Shown one piece after another: positions 9,523 through 21,080 of a DNA stretch of 64,000 bases. Each line of letters opens with the position of its first letter. The first letter of the stretch is position 1. Where the stretch lies: assembly GCA_907163375.1 (NCBI GenBank), contig CAJQUW010009225.1, positions 186,001 through 250,000 on the forward strand, in the 5' to 3' direction. The notes beneath the pieces were generated by a model. That model was given only the letters and a program-made list of their open reading frames with translations. It was not told where the DNA came from and searched no databases. Origin of the DNA: Prostheceraeus crozeri (lineage: Eukaryota; Platyhelminthes; Polycladida; Euryleptidae). Made by a program: the position numbers and the translations under genes.

Positions 9523-10006
9523 ATGTCGCAAGCGAAAAGTAATAATAATAAAACTGTTGAATTAAAATTACGTAATATTGTTGACAAAAATACCCCTAAA
9601 ACTATTACTATTAATAAAAAAAAAGTATTACATAAGTAAACCAATGATAGAGAATATTCAATTACAAGAAGAAAAGAATGGCGGGATTCTCCCATTAATT
9701 CCACTAATAATAGGAGGTATAGCAGCAGCAGGAAGTGTTGCAGGTGGGACAGCTGGTATTGTCCAAGCAGTAAATAAAAATAAATCAGAGAAGGCAGCAT
9801 TAGAAGAACAAAAACGTCATAATAGAGAGTTAGAGAAAGTTGCTAGGGGTGACGGAATAGTAGATAATTTTATTAGTAAATTAAAATTAGTTGATGAAGG
9901 AAAACGAGTTCTTAAAAATATTCTCCACAATGTTGATGATTTAATTGAAATTAAAGAAACTAAAGATGGTTCTGGAATATATCTAAGTCCTAGTATGATA
10001 AGGTAA
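9523..10006 (+). CDS. pVI-like membrane-active minor capsid protein, frame break at A9
   Basis: An ORF from ATG 9523 runs 38 codons and ends after a run of nine A (9616-9624). The +1 frame then stays open to 10006. The downstream part has a Gly/Ala-rich membrane stretch (GGILPLIPLIIGGIAAAGSVAGG), then EEQKRHNRELEKV and GSGIYLSP. That combination (hydrophobic Gly/Ala helix, charged helix with 'QKRHN', G-x-G-x-Y-L-x-P) recurs in Polinton proteins compared with adenovirus pVI. The homopolymer makes either a real frameshift or an assembly length error possible. The second frame also has an ATG at about 9644 that would give a complete hydrophobic domain, so a shorter intact gene is an alternative. 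Confidence 0.55.
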
Positions 10007-10013
10007 TAACCTC

Positions 10014-10028
10014 AGAACCTTTGGTTCT
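10014..10028. repeat. Triloop palindrome AGAACC-TTT-GGTTCT
   Basis: A perfect 6-bp stem with TTT loop lies eight bases after the previous stop codon. It belongs to the element 1 palindrome family. A terminator-like role is possible here but no T-run follows, and most other copies are inside genes. Confidence 0.7.
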
Positions 10029-10078
10029 TTTCGGTAAAAAATTTAGTTTATCTTTTAAATTTTTTTTTATCTATTAAA

Positions 10079-11389
10079 ATGAATTCTAAAAATTCCGAAA
10101 ATTTAATTAAATTAAAAATTTCTAATTTAGGTTTATTGAATTATCTATTAAACAAAAATAAAAACTCAAATTGTAAAATTTATGAAGGTAACGACGACAA
10201 ACAAAGTTTGGCTACTACCTACGGTGGTGACATACAAAAAACATTAGAAAACTTTCCTGGATTTATTTGGAGTAAATATTCGAAAGAAAAACATCTTCCT
10301 GGTCATTCATATACCGGTCCAGGAACTCGATTAGATATAAGACTAGATGAGAATAATAATCCGAAACCAGGTGAAGAACCGATAAATAGAGTAGATGCCG
10401 CAGCTTACAGGCATGATTTAGCTTATCGAAATCATGATCTAAGTTCTCGACATGCAGCTGATAAGAAGATGATTCAAGAATTAGATAGTATTCAAAATCC
10501 TACATTTAGAGAAAAAATTGAAAGAATGTTTGTTAAGAAAGCTTTACAAGCTAAAATATTATTCGGTCAGGGTTTAAATGAAAATCATAATTCAGACGTT
10601 TATGCATCGGAAATTCATAAAGAATATAGAAAGCCTAAATATTTATTAAAAGTAAAAGTATTTAATAAAGATGATATTTGGAGTGCTGATCTTATTCATA
10701 TGCCGAATGAAAGGGACTACAAATACGCATTGACAGTTATAGATTTATATACACGATACGCTTGGGTAAAACCTTTAAAAAATAAAAGTGGTCTATCAGT
10801 TAAATATGCGTTTGAAGAAATCTTTAAAGAAAGTAATAGAAAGCCAAAAAAATTGTTTGTTGATAAAGGGTCGGAATTTTATAACAGAAACGTTCAGCCA
10901 TTATTTGAAACTGTTTATTCAACTGAAAATGCTGGGAAGGCCGTAGTGATAGAAAGATTCAATCGGACGTTAAAAAATAAAATTTTCAAGAAATTTACTC
11001 AGCAAGGAAATCAGAAATGGTTGAAGATATTACCAGGAATTGTAGAAGAGTACAATAATAAAGTTCATTCTGGTATTGAAGAAACTCCAAAGAATGCTTC
11101 TGACGACCCTGATTTGATAAGAAAAAAAATATTCGAGAATAATAATTTGAATGAGAGTAATCCAAATTTGCAGAAACTTAAGCCGAAATTTAAAATTGGA
11201 GATAGAGTTAGAATATTTAAATATAAGAATAAATTTGAAAAAGGCTTTGTTGGCTATTGGACTAAAGAAATATTTGAAGTTTGCAAAATAAATCAAAGTT
11301 ATCCGATTACTTATGAAATTAAAGATTTAGATAATGAGGATATCAGAGGTCGTTTTTATCAAAATGAATTACAGAAAACAGAGCTTTAA
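10079..11389 (+). CDS. Fusion of parvovirus-type phospholipase A2 domain with rve integrase
   Basis: The 436-residue ORF has two domains. Residues about 55-165 form a parvoviral VP1-type phospholipase A2: calcium loop Y78-T-G-P-G82, then N-R-V-D-x3-Y-R-HD113-LAY with the catalytic His-Asp at 112-113 and Tyr116, then a second helix (AADKKMIQEL). Residues about 195-345 are the integrase core: D204 in WSADLIHM, D262 in LFVDKGSEF, E292 in VIERFNRT. Residues 365-430 hold the SH3-like tail (KIGDRVRI). There is no chromodomain, unlike element 2. D262 to E292 is 30 residues, against 34 in element 2. PLA2 domains help capsids breach membranes and the integrase inserts the DNA, so either the protein is processed or both activities travel in one chain. 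No break is visible. Confidence 0.88.
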   Translation: MNSKNSENLIKLKISNLGLLNYLLNKNKNSNCKIYEGNDDKQSLATTYGGDIQKTLENFPGFIWSKYSKEKHLPGHSYTGPGTRLDIRLDENNNPKPGEEPINRVDAAAYRHDLAYRNHDLSSRHAADKKMIQELDSIQNPTFREKIERMFVKKALQAKILFGQGLNENHNSDVYASEIHKEYRKPKYLLKVKVFNKDDIWSADLIHMPNERDYKYALTVIDLYTRYAWVKPLKNKSGLSVKYAFEEIFKESNRKPKKLFVDKGSEFYNRNVQPLFETVYSTENAGKAVVIERFNRTLKNKIFKKFTQQGNQKWLKILPGIVEEYNNKVHSGIEETPKNASDDPDLIRKKIFENNNLNESNPNLQKLKPKFKIGDRVRIFKYKNKFEKGFVGYWTKEIFEVCKINQSYPITYEIKDLDNEDIRGRFYQNELQKTEL

Positions 11390-11423
11390 CCTTTAGGTGG
11401 CGCTTTAGCTAGCTTCGCTTGAG

Positions 11424-11882
11424 TTATAGATTGTTTAACTCTAACATAATATCTAGAAATGGTACTCCTTCCTGTAATTTAAATAAAACATAAAGACATA
11501 ATTGTCCACAATAAGTAGTGCCTGGTGTTTGAATTTGAAACGTATTGTATGTTCCCGTTCCAAGTAATTCTTTTACTTCATTTGTAGGGGGCAAACCGTA
11601 TGAATCAAAATAATAGTTCTGCTGATGATTTTTAACGCCTGCTGACCAATGTACACCTTTTTCATTTGACGTATGAAGATTTGTTATGAAATTTACAGTT
11701 ATTGATGGAACTTTGTTCCGGGAACTGAAGGTTCCTGTTGGCCTATTTTTTAGGAATTGTAATTCGTTTCTCATTAGAACATGAAAATTCTTTATTCCTA
11801 ATCGATTAGCGATTTTCTTTAGGTCGAAATTCGTTGTCGCTTGTGTTCCATATAATTTCAAAAACTCATTTATGTTGCTCAT
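11424..11882 (-). CDS. Adenain-type cysteine protease (element 1)
   Basis: The 152-residue minus-strand ORF starts at ATG 11882. It has the adenovirus protease triad in order: His in GVHWSAG (about residue 78), Asp in YYFDSYG (about 93), Gln in the IQTPGTTYCGQ segment, and Cys in CGQLCLYVL. Adenain (C5/C48 family) cuts virion precursor proteins during maturation. The N-terminal region between the start and the His strand contains an insert with two palindromes (11707-11719 and 11721-11735) that adds SSRNK-type residues. It faces the plus-strand integrase tail-to-tail, 34 bp away. Confidence 0.88.
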   Translation of the reverse strand: MSNINEFLKLYGTQATTNFDLKKIANRLGIKNFHVLMRNELQFLKNRPTGTFSSRNKVPSITVNFITNLHTSNEKGVHWSAGVKNHQQNYYFDSYGLPPTNEVKELLGTGTYNTFQIQTPGTTYCGQLCLYVLFKLQEGVPFLDIMLELNNL

Positions 11883-11894
11883 TTTATAATAAAA

Positions 11895-12110
11895 AAATTT
11901 CTTAAGGGACCCCTAGAAGTCAGAGGGGGGATTGAGAGTATTGATTTAAAACTGGTCTCTAATGATGTCTTTCCTTACTACTTAGTCAGAAGGGGGTATT
12001 GATTTAAAACATTTTTATAATGATGACTTTCCTTACTACTTGGGGGGGGGTATTGATTTAAAACTGGTCTCTAATGATGTCTTTCTTTACTACTTATTCA
12101 ATTTTGAAAT
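11895..12110. repeat. Three imperfect tandem repeats of about 70-80 bp
   Basis: The phrase TATTGATTTAAAACTGGTCT, followed by AATGATGTCTTTCCTTACTA, occurs three times (about 11939, 11996 and 12049 onwards); the middle copy is altered. G-runs separate the copies. No coding potential is seen. Confidence 0.75.
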
Positions 12111-12189
12111 GATTTAATTTAATCTAAATTTAAACGTTACATTGTTGCATTGTATTAGTAGAGTTGGTGTTTCGCACATCTTTTATCAA

Positions 12190-12318
12190 TAGTAATTCAT
12201 TACTCATCAATATGTGAAAATTCTTTATTCCCTATTGCTTAGCAATCTCATTTAAATCGAAATTTAATGTGGTTTTGTTTGCTGCATATTTTTTGGAAGT
12301 CCCCCTGATGTTTCTCAT
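12190..12318 (-). pseudogene. Decayed second copy of the protease N-terminus
   Basis: Read on the minus strand from ATG 12318, this matches the start of the intact protease at 11882. Shared stretches are NFDL, a Lys/Asn-Glu-Ile-Ala, GIKNFH and an LM-x-NEL block, but a TAG interrupts the frame within it. The nucleotide match covers about 130 bp. It shows that the protease end of the element was duplicated, or that the remnant of another copy abuts element 1. Confidence 0.7.
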
Positions 12319-12451
12319 TTTTATAGAAGATACAATATTTCTATTATATTCCCGTAAATGAGAAATTAAAAACAACACATGGATATTTCAATTTGGTTAC
12401 AACCACTTTGCATACATTCAATTTGGATACATTGAAATACATGTAAATTTG

Positions 12452-13805
12452 TCCACGCGAGGACAAGGTTTCATTGGATGAGAGAAAAATGACGTCATAT
12501 AACAACATAATGAAAATGATTGAAAACAGGAAATAACATTGCATTTAAAACAGGAAATAACATTGCATTTAAAACAGGAAATAACATTGCATTTAAAACA
12601 GGAAATAACATTGCATATAACAACATAATGAAAATGATTGAAAACAGGAAATAACATTGCATTTAAAACAGGAAATAACATTGCATTTAAAACCGACAGA
12701 TACAAATTTTCTAAACAATAGGATTTCTGTCCACGCGAGGACAAGGTTTCATTGGATGAAACACTCTATTGTATTTACATGTGCAAGAGGAAATAACATT
12801 GCATTTAAAACAGGAAATAACATTGCATTTAAAACCGACAGATACAAATTTTCTAAACAATAGGATTTCTGTCCACGCGAGGACAAGGTTTCATTGGATG
12901 AAACACTCTATTGTATTTACATGTGCAAGAGGAAATAACATTGCATTTAAAACAGGAAATAACATTGCATTTAAAACCGACAGATACAAATTTTCTAAAC
13001 AATGGGATTTCTGTCCACGCGAGGACAAGGTTTCATTGGATGAAACACTCTATTGTATTTACATGTGCAAGAGGAAATAACATTGCATTTAAAACAGGAA
13101 ATAACATTGCATTTAAAACCGACAGATACAAATTTTCTAAACAATAGGATTTCTGTCCACGCGAGGACAAGGTTTCATTGGATGAAACACTCTATTGTAT
13201 TTACATGTGCAAGAGGAAATAACATTGCATTTAAAACAGGAAATAACATTGCATTTAAAACCGACAGATACAAATTTTCTAAACAATAGGATTTCTGTCC
13301 ACGCGAGGACAAGGTTTCATTGGATGAAACACTCTATTGTATTTACATGTGCAAGAGGAAATAACATTGCATTTAAAACAGGAAATAACATTGCATTTAA
13401 AACCGACAGATACAAATTTTCTAAACAATAGGATTTCTGTCCACGCGAGGACAAGGTTTCATTGGATGAAACACTCTATTGTATTTACATGTGCAAGAGG
13501 AAATAACATTGCATTTAAAACAGGAAATAACATTGCATTTAAAACCGACAGATACAAATTTTCTAAACAATAGGATTTCTGTCCACGCGAGGACAAGGTT
13601 TCATTGGATGAAACACTCTATTGTATTTACATGTGCAAGAGGAAATAACATTGCATTTAAAACAGGAAATAACATTGCATTTAAAACCGACAGATACAAA
13701 TTTTCTAAACAATAGGATTTCTGTCCACGCGAGGACAAGGTTTCATTGGATGAAACACTCTATTGTATTTACATGTGCAAGAGGAAATAACATTGCATTT
13801 AAAAC
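12452..13805. repeat. 142-bp satellite array with nested 24-bp repeats
   Basis: From about 12645 to 13805, a 142-bp unit is repeated about 8.2 times with almost no variation; one A/G change is visible at about 13003. Each unit contains two copies of a 24-bp subrepeat (AAATAACATTGCATTTAAAA core) and the stem GTCC-ACGCGA-GGAC followed by AAGGTTTCATTGGATGA. The leading part (12452-12644) contains the same blocks in another order, including a run of four 24-bp units. ORFs read across the array only because 142 is not divisible by three and stops are few; they are not genes. Confidence 0.95.
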
Positions 13806-16800
13806 AGAGGGGTTTAAAGAATGATAAATTTTCTTCACAGCGCGTCATTTGATTAGTTGAATGGCGCAGTATTTTAGCTGAATGGCGCACCATTATTCAA
13901 GAGAATATAATGGTCTAACATTGAAAATAAAGTGTCTTGCGGCCGTATCGCAATAACAATAGCGGAGTTTAACATCCAAATTCCATTGAATATGTCAGCG
14001 CAGTATTATCGCTAAATGACGCACCATTGTTTGAGAGAAGAATGAAATCATTTGGAATGTCACATAATTGCTTTACACAATGAAGTCAATCTTCCGTTAA
14101 CATTAGGTCGTGACTTTTAAAGTACAAGAGAAACAGACACCCAACAAAGCGTAGGAAATTTGTCTGCTAATTTACCTAATTTCATAACAAATGAAACTTA
14201 GGTGCGTGAATAATTGATATGATTTTGCTTCAAGAGACTTTAAAAATAAGACTTGTCATTATCACAAACAGAGAGCAGATAGTGCTTACCGATAAAAATT
14301 TTACACATAACACTGAGTGAATTGTTTCTTTTTTCATGCAACAAGAATTTGTGTAAGTTTACAATTGTATTATTGACTCCACCATTTGGCTCTATGAAAT
14401 CACTCAAAGAATCTGTAAATTCATGCCTCTCCAATTCCTCCCGTAATTTTTTCATCCTCCCTGTCAACGATTGTTTTCTTCTATCTTCAAATTGATCTTG
14501 TCTCATTTTGAGAAATATATGACGAGAGCGTTTTGACACAACCTTCACTGGCAAGAAACACTATTTAATTAAATAAGTCTTCAGCACAATTGTTTGAAAT
14601 AGCCATATCGATTATTGTTGTTGTGTATTGTTACACGGCATTGCAGCCGGAGTAGGATTTGCTGGTTATATATTTCACGTCTTACAAATGACTAAGTGGG
14701 TGTAGCAGCTGTTTGTTCTTTCATACATTGTTTCCTTTCAAATGTTTGAGTTGGAGGACACAGCTCCTTACACTGAAATGCATTTTATTCATAAATGCGA
14801 GAAGCAGATGTTCTCTACAATTGAATGTCAATTGTAAAAGTACCTAAACTTATTGTTAAGAATATGTCAATTCCTTCAAATATTTTTTAATCACATGATA
14901 TATTTTAAAAACCTGAAAAATGGATTTAAAAGACGTTTTTAAAAATACTAATTTTCAGTGTCCTTGAACGGTCATGATTTTGGCGGGGGTGAAAATTGTA
15001 ATTCTCAAATTTTGAGATTCTTAACTTTTATGATTTTTTCGGTGTCCTGGAACGGTCATGATTTAAGCGGTGAAAATTGTAATTCTCAAATTTAAGATTT
15101 TGAAAAATTTGAAAATTGGGTATTTTTAAAAACGCCCAAATTTGTGAATTTAGGTCTTCATAACCTGAAAAAGGGTTCAAATTCATGAATTTATGTCGTT
15201 TTTAAAAAGTACCATTTTTGAAAAAATGGTACTTTTTGAATGGACTAAATCCATGTATTTAGGTCTTAAAAACCTGAAAAAGGGTCTAAATTCATGAATT
15301 TATGTCGTTTTTAAAGATACTATTTTTTTGAATTTTATGGTGGCCTGGAACGGTCTTTTGCCCATTACTGATCAAAGAAAAAGACATGTTAATTGAAGGA
15401 AAATTTTCGACCAATATGTCTGCTTGATGTGTTTGCTTCGACTATGCGAGATCTATTAACTCTAGCTACATTATTTGCGGCATGATATATCTTCTATGCG
15501 TTCTATCGCGTGATAGGAAAAAATTTTATATGCGATATTTGCAAGAGTTGTTAGATACTTAAGGCTTGAGCTGAAATTTGATCAAAATTTCATGTTTACT
15601 TAAGATGCTTGTTGAATCCAAATGTGTTTGGTTTTGGTCGGCAATGGTAGATGATTACATGACTTCATGCCCTGAAAATATATCATGCCACAAATTACAG
15701 CGCTTGAGTTAATATATCTCGCATAGTCGGAGCAAACACACCAAACTTCAATTTTCTTCAATTGCCATGTCTTTTTTCTTTGATCTTGTCTGCATATCAA
15801 AGGGATACGTTGAAACTCGGAAGGCGCGCGTTTTCTTAGTAGGGTTTAGAATATTCTGTGAAAGTCTTATCTTTGGTCTCGTTCCATGCAAAAAACCGTC
15901 CTGGCGCCGGGACTATCAGTAGAGGCTCTCTATTTTTTCATAGCTATTATCTATACTGTCTGTGCGAACCTAGGAACCAAAACAAGAGACCAAAAAAAAT
16001 TATTAACTATTTCTATGCTTTCACTGTATTTGCTATAATCATTAAAATGTTGTGTTTATTCAAGATTGTTATGTCCGAGAAATAGGTGTGAAGGAGCAAA
16101 TCAGTATGAAAAAAGAAGCTAATAAAAATGCTGAATGGTAAAATGTTTCTGTAGTTATCTGAATATTGTTAGTCCGACCTCGATTAAAATCTGCTAAGTC
16201 AAAGTTATTATTCTTTCGGTGAATGTGGGAGGAACTAAATTCAGAAATTCAAAAAAAAACGCTTACAAGATGTCCTAATTGCATTGTAGGCCTACAAAGT
16301 ATCTACTACAAAATGCTGAAAACTTGTGAAAGTGTAGCAAAGTCGATGTGCAAAGCTTAGAGATGAGCTTGAAACGTTGCGTCTCATCAGAGACCACATT
16401 TTTGATTCCTTTGTAGTACGAATTGCCACGTATTCCAAACTTTTACTGGTGTCTGTTTATCACTAAGTTGTATTTTGTTATAATCTCAAATGCAGTTGAG
16501 TACCCTTCTGAAGAATTGTTCTTCCTTTTTCAGAGGCAATGAGAAAACTCCATTATAAAAATGGTAATGCAAGAATCAAGGTCCTTGTGGGGAACTGGCT
16601 AAAACAAGCCCCTAGAAGATTGTCCCGGAGCAGGGCAGAGATGTCAGACGCAGAGGGTGAGAGTGCCGGAGTAGACATTTGATAAGGTGTACATACGTAT
16701 TGGAATAAAATCGTTTGTTTGATGATTTGTGTTTTGATATTCCGGAATATTGCATTCTGATTTTCATAGCTGTGGATAAGTTGGACGGTAGGCCTATTGA

Positions 16801-19800
16801 TTGAGGTGGACTTTTGACAACAAACAAGAAAGGGAGTGATAGAATGTAGCGTAGCGCCAGTGTAGCAGTTGGTAGTGATTACCCGTTAGATCGCCCACCC
16901 GCGTAACGAATTCGTAACGAAGCTGGGTAGCGGGAAAACTTCGTGAAGCATGAAATGACTTGACACGCATTCTGTGCTCACTAGGGCTACTTCCTTCGAA
17001 AGCAGGTTGACACTGAAGTGGTTTTAGACCATTTTAAAACAAAAAAAATTGGTCGGGCAGAGGTCGGAATTTTAATGGGATAACGGTGGTCGCCGGAAGA
17101 TACATGTATTGAGTTCGGGCACCCGGCTATTGCTGTACACACGAAGCATTCCCGTCCACGTAAAATTTTCTGTTATTATTTGAATACCAACTGAAAATTT
17201 TGAGAAAATATAAATTTCTCTCTACAATTTGTACATTTTCAGGAATATGCTGCAAGCGGTAATTTGATTAGCCGTGGCTTGTACCAATTGTCGCTGCTAA
17301 ATGATTGAAATGCTGCAATTAAATCAAGAATTACTATTACAAAATTTCCGCTGTTTTTCAGTCCTTTTACATCATGTCACAGATAAATGGCATCTCACAT
17401 TGTGGTCTCATCACAGTGGTGCGACAGACGCTTTGTAGAGCTGCAAAAGGATGCGGTTCATATGAATGTTTGGTGTTAATTCTTCGCATAATTTGTAGAC
17501 GAACCTAAAATTTTCCGCAATTCTGAATCATTGCCAATTTAGGCAATATAACCGCTGACCGAAGCACTTCTTGGCTAGGACACTCAATCTTATCAAGGAG
17601 TTGCATTGGCTCGAGCTGGAATTGCATAATCATCTATGGGAACATCAACCTTCCACATTGTGGAAATCAATGCCTTCAACTACAAGTGATTTTTGTCGTG
17701 CTTTAAGAGTAATCAAAATCCGAGATATTATGCCGTTATAATTTATTCTTTAGTGCCGGCAAATAATTTCTCGATCAATTCCAAGCTCTAAAGTCGTGTG
17801 AAAATTGTCAAAATAGATTTCTTTCGTGTAATACAATTAAATCAGCTGTAACAGTTCGAATTCAATTACTTTAGTCATTAAAAGAAAAGCAGATAAATAA
17901 TATATTTGATAAAAGTGGCAATTTTTGTCAAAAAATTGATGTTTTTTGATACAACGCAAAACATCTAAATAATTGAAAACTTCGTAGATCTGTTTTGCTC
18001 TCATTCATCAAAAATTATTCAAAATTGTAGCATAGTTTGTTACACAACTTTTCTCTGCGGCATCTGCTCAAGTATACTTGTTCGTTTCCTGGAATCATCT
18101 AATTCTTTAGCTGCCGAGGTTGAATTTCCGTGGCGAGGTAAAATTTGATCATGAATATTGATGAACCTCTTCTCAATAGTCTTGCTCAAAGAAAAGGTAC
18201 TTACTCTATAGTCTTGCTTTTCTCTCTAACCCTCGTTCAACAAAGTAATACCCAAAGATAGAATTACCCTTCTACAAAAGTATAATGTTCTAGTGATGTA
18301 GGTGAATATACTTGCATCGTTGCATCTCAACACTGCTGAAGAATTGCCTAAATGCTAATTCATTCATCGAGGAAAAGCCTATATTATCAAACCAGAATAA
18401 AACTCTATCTGGTTATTTAAAATAATTTTGTTTAAACATATTCGGTTCCTCGGAGATACGAATTTAGGCAGACCACCGTTTTGTCGGGAGCAAGCATGCA
18501 GACCTGGAATCAAGTATTATTCGACTGAGATTCATTGCTGTATTTTCATCAATTGTCCGCTGTCACTTACTCCTTGGCGAATGTGAATGAATGCAAGTCA
18601 TAAGTGGAAAGCAGATTTTTTCAATTCGGTGAGATTGATTCCTATATTGTCATCCACTATCTGCTGTCACTTACTCCTTGATAAATGTGTGACAGCATCA
18701 GTAAGTTACCTGTATGTCAAGTGTACAAAGTAGCACTCAGTATGGTTTGTGCTTGAGGTAGGCTATAGCATCTAATCAAGTGAGCTTTGTCTGTGCAAAT
18801 TGTTGATAGCCGGTTCTAGATGAATAAATGTTCTTCATTTCGTTCTAAACTTCCCACTTATTGCATGGAACTAGTTAATGGGACTAGTAGGAACCGCCTA
18901 AAAATGATTGTCTTCCAAGAGAATATTTTCATCAGGGGAATGAGTGTTTTTCCTGTTCTTATTTTTTCCAGTTCATCAGTCTAGTCCAAACTCGCTCTAC
19001 AATTTTATTTTAATCGTCATTGTGTGATCCTTCAGTGGTGATACTTAAATATTTTCACACAAGGTGAATATTCATAATTGCTGAGTTTTCATGCTCTTCT
19101 CTCAAGCAGCTGCTTGAGTGGATAATATAGGCCTTACTAGCTGTAGCTCTGCATAACTCTTTGACTATTTGATTGTGATCACGCTTTGAACTGTCACGAT
19201 GACATTCAGAATAGTTGCAAATGTGATTGAGTAGGCCAACAGTATTAGTAGTCATCTTTGTAAATCTTTGTGTATCTTTGTAAATAAAAAATTGTAAGTG
19301 GACACATAAGTAACGCGGTACCCACGCCTAATGCAAATTAGCATAGAATCTGCAACTATTGAGGCCTATCTTTTATTTAGCCTAATCGAAGTCTATAGGT
19401 TTATCACTCGTTACTCATCTGGCATGTACATGATTGCAATTTCCATTTTATAAAATAATAGCGTGCAACCGAGATAGTAAAAAGGATGGAACTTAAAAGC
19501 CGGTTATCGAGAATCGAGAATTTTTCGGGATCTGACCGGTGTGGTAATTCCAACCAAAAAAATTACATGCAAATAGAGTTACCCACAGTGAGGTTATCCG
19601 CACGCAACGTTGCGTGGAAATAAGTTGTAGACGCGTTTGTTCCGACGCCAAATTGGTTGGAAAGACCTTAACTAAATACTGATAATTAAGATATATGGTA
19701 AATTATGTATGTTTTCATGTTTTTGAGATTACCTATTCATTGACTAATGGGACTTCGGACTTTTCTATTAAATTCATCTACAGTGTAGTATAAATTGAGT

Positions 19801-20904
19801 GGTTTGTTAAAGAAAACGATCGTTATTCCAACGTAGCGTGCAAATTCCCTCACTATTGGTAATTATCTATTCATACTTCATTTAGCGTCGGAAAACACCT
19901 GGACGAATCCAATTGTAGAAGTTCATCATAAAACCATCTGTTTCTTCGAAATATCTGAAAATGAAAAGTCGCTGACATAAGTCATCCGTGTAAGGTGTTT
20001 CCTTAATTTCATAGCAAATTTGGAAGTCCAGCGCTGCAAGATTCGACAGGTTGACTTTTTTTGACGAAAATCTCGCACGTTTTGAATTTTAGGATCATGG
20101 CTCACACAAAAATTTGAATAATAAATAAGAACTGACTGGACAGTGATATTTTTCGTTTGACTTGGTGCATGCAATTTCAGTAAATTTAGTATAATAGATC
20201 ACAATTATCATAGATGACAAAATACTTTGTTCTGGTTGCTTAATGTTTAAAAGGTGTTTTCTGTCAATGGCCATCTTTTGCAGGACATTAATAATCTAGT
20301 AGCTTAACTTTCTCAGTGTCTAGCGATGTAGGTTTAGTTGGCTAAGAAATTCATAAATTGAAAGAATGATGTAGGCCTGCGTAGGTTCTGTTATTGGATT
20401 ACATTTTCAATTTAGGGATTCCTAGATACTTAAAAGGATGCCATCAAATCAGATCATTTAGTAATATTAGGATTATTTCGCAGTCGCCTTTTATTAATTC
20501 TTTGGGCCGCTGCTAGCTGAGCTCGAAGATTCTGGCCTATCTTCTAGTAAAAATTCTATACCTAGGTCAGGATTCACCAAAAACTAATTGAAATAGTTGG
20601 ACGACAGCAATCAATTAACTGGAATCATCTTATGTCAGCAATCAACTAATTGGATTTTTTTAAATCACAATTTGATTAGATTAATTCTTGATTTTAATTT
20701 TCGACTTAGATAAAAACATGTGCTACACCTATTTAGGCTGCCTAAATTGGCAGATTGTGCAAGTCGTGAACTTGCATACTGCCAATTTGGGCGGTGAGTT
20801 TCTGCATGAAATACATGTTGCTACATTCTTAGTCGGAGTGACTATTCATATATTGTTTTTTAATTAGTTGAAGTATAAATTGTGGCCTGTAAGGTCAACG
20901 TCTA
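13806..20904. other. Host-like non-coding stretch, no gene recognised
   Basis: All ORFs here are short and lack known motifs. Repeats seen: imperfect copies of TGAATGGCGCA-type phrases (13855-14030); tandem phrases at 14941-15360; a GTAGC-rich block at 16845-17110 related to the one at 24740-25130; and a duplicated CTGCTGTCACTTACTCCTTG phrase about 105 bp apart near 18557 and 18662. Base composition is higher in GC than element 1. Confidence 0.6.
14941..15360. repeat. Degenerate tandem repeats of about 100 bp
   Basis: The phrase GTCCTGGAACGGTCATGATTT (variants) recurs at about 14960, 15052 and 15345. AACCTGAAAAAGGGTTCAAATT-type text followed by CATGAATTTATGTCGTTTTT recurs at about 15160 and 15272. 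The copies are too diverged to fix boundaries. Confidence 0.6.
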
Positions 20905-21080
20905 CTCTACCTTACTTGGGGCTCCACTGTGTTGACACAGAGTCAGACTTTGATCTGGCTGTGACCATTTGGTCCGGATGCCCTTTCTGACGACTTCCTA
21001 TGACACTTTCGGTGCTCGATTTCTGGACCGAAAGATCGCTAACCAAGCACCTAGCCTGCACTGTCACGTAGAACACCAAT
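20905..21080 (-). repeat. Possible retroposon 3'-tail fragment
   Basis: On the minus strand, GTCAGAAAGGGCATCCGG followed about 45 bases later by CTGTGTCAACACAGTGG resembles the conserved 3' tail shared by many RTE-type LINEs and the SINEs that use them. No reverse transcriptase coding remains nearby. The assignment rests on this phrase only. Confidence 0.3.

Noticed and set aside
12525..13805. CRISPR-like array
   Set aside because: Units are tandem without unique spacers and the DNA is from an animal genome.
12657..13824. Series of nearly identical 78-codon ORFs in the satellite
   Set aside because: They arise from one 142-bp unit read in two frames; starts and stops are dictated by the repeat, not by a gene.
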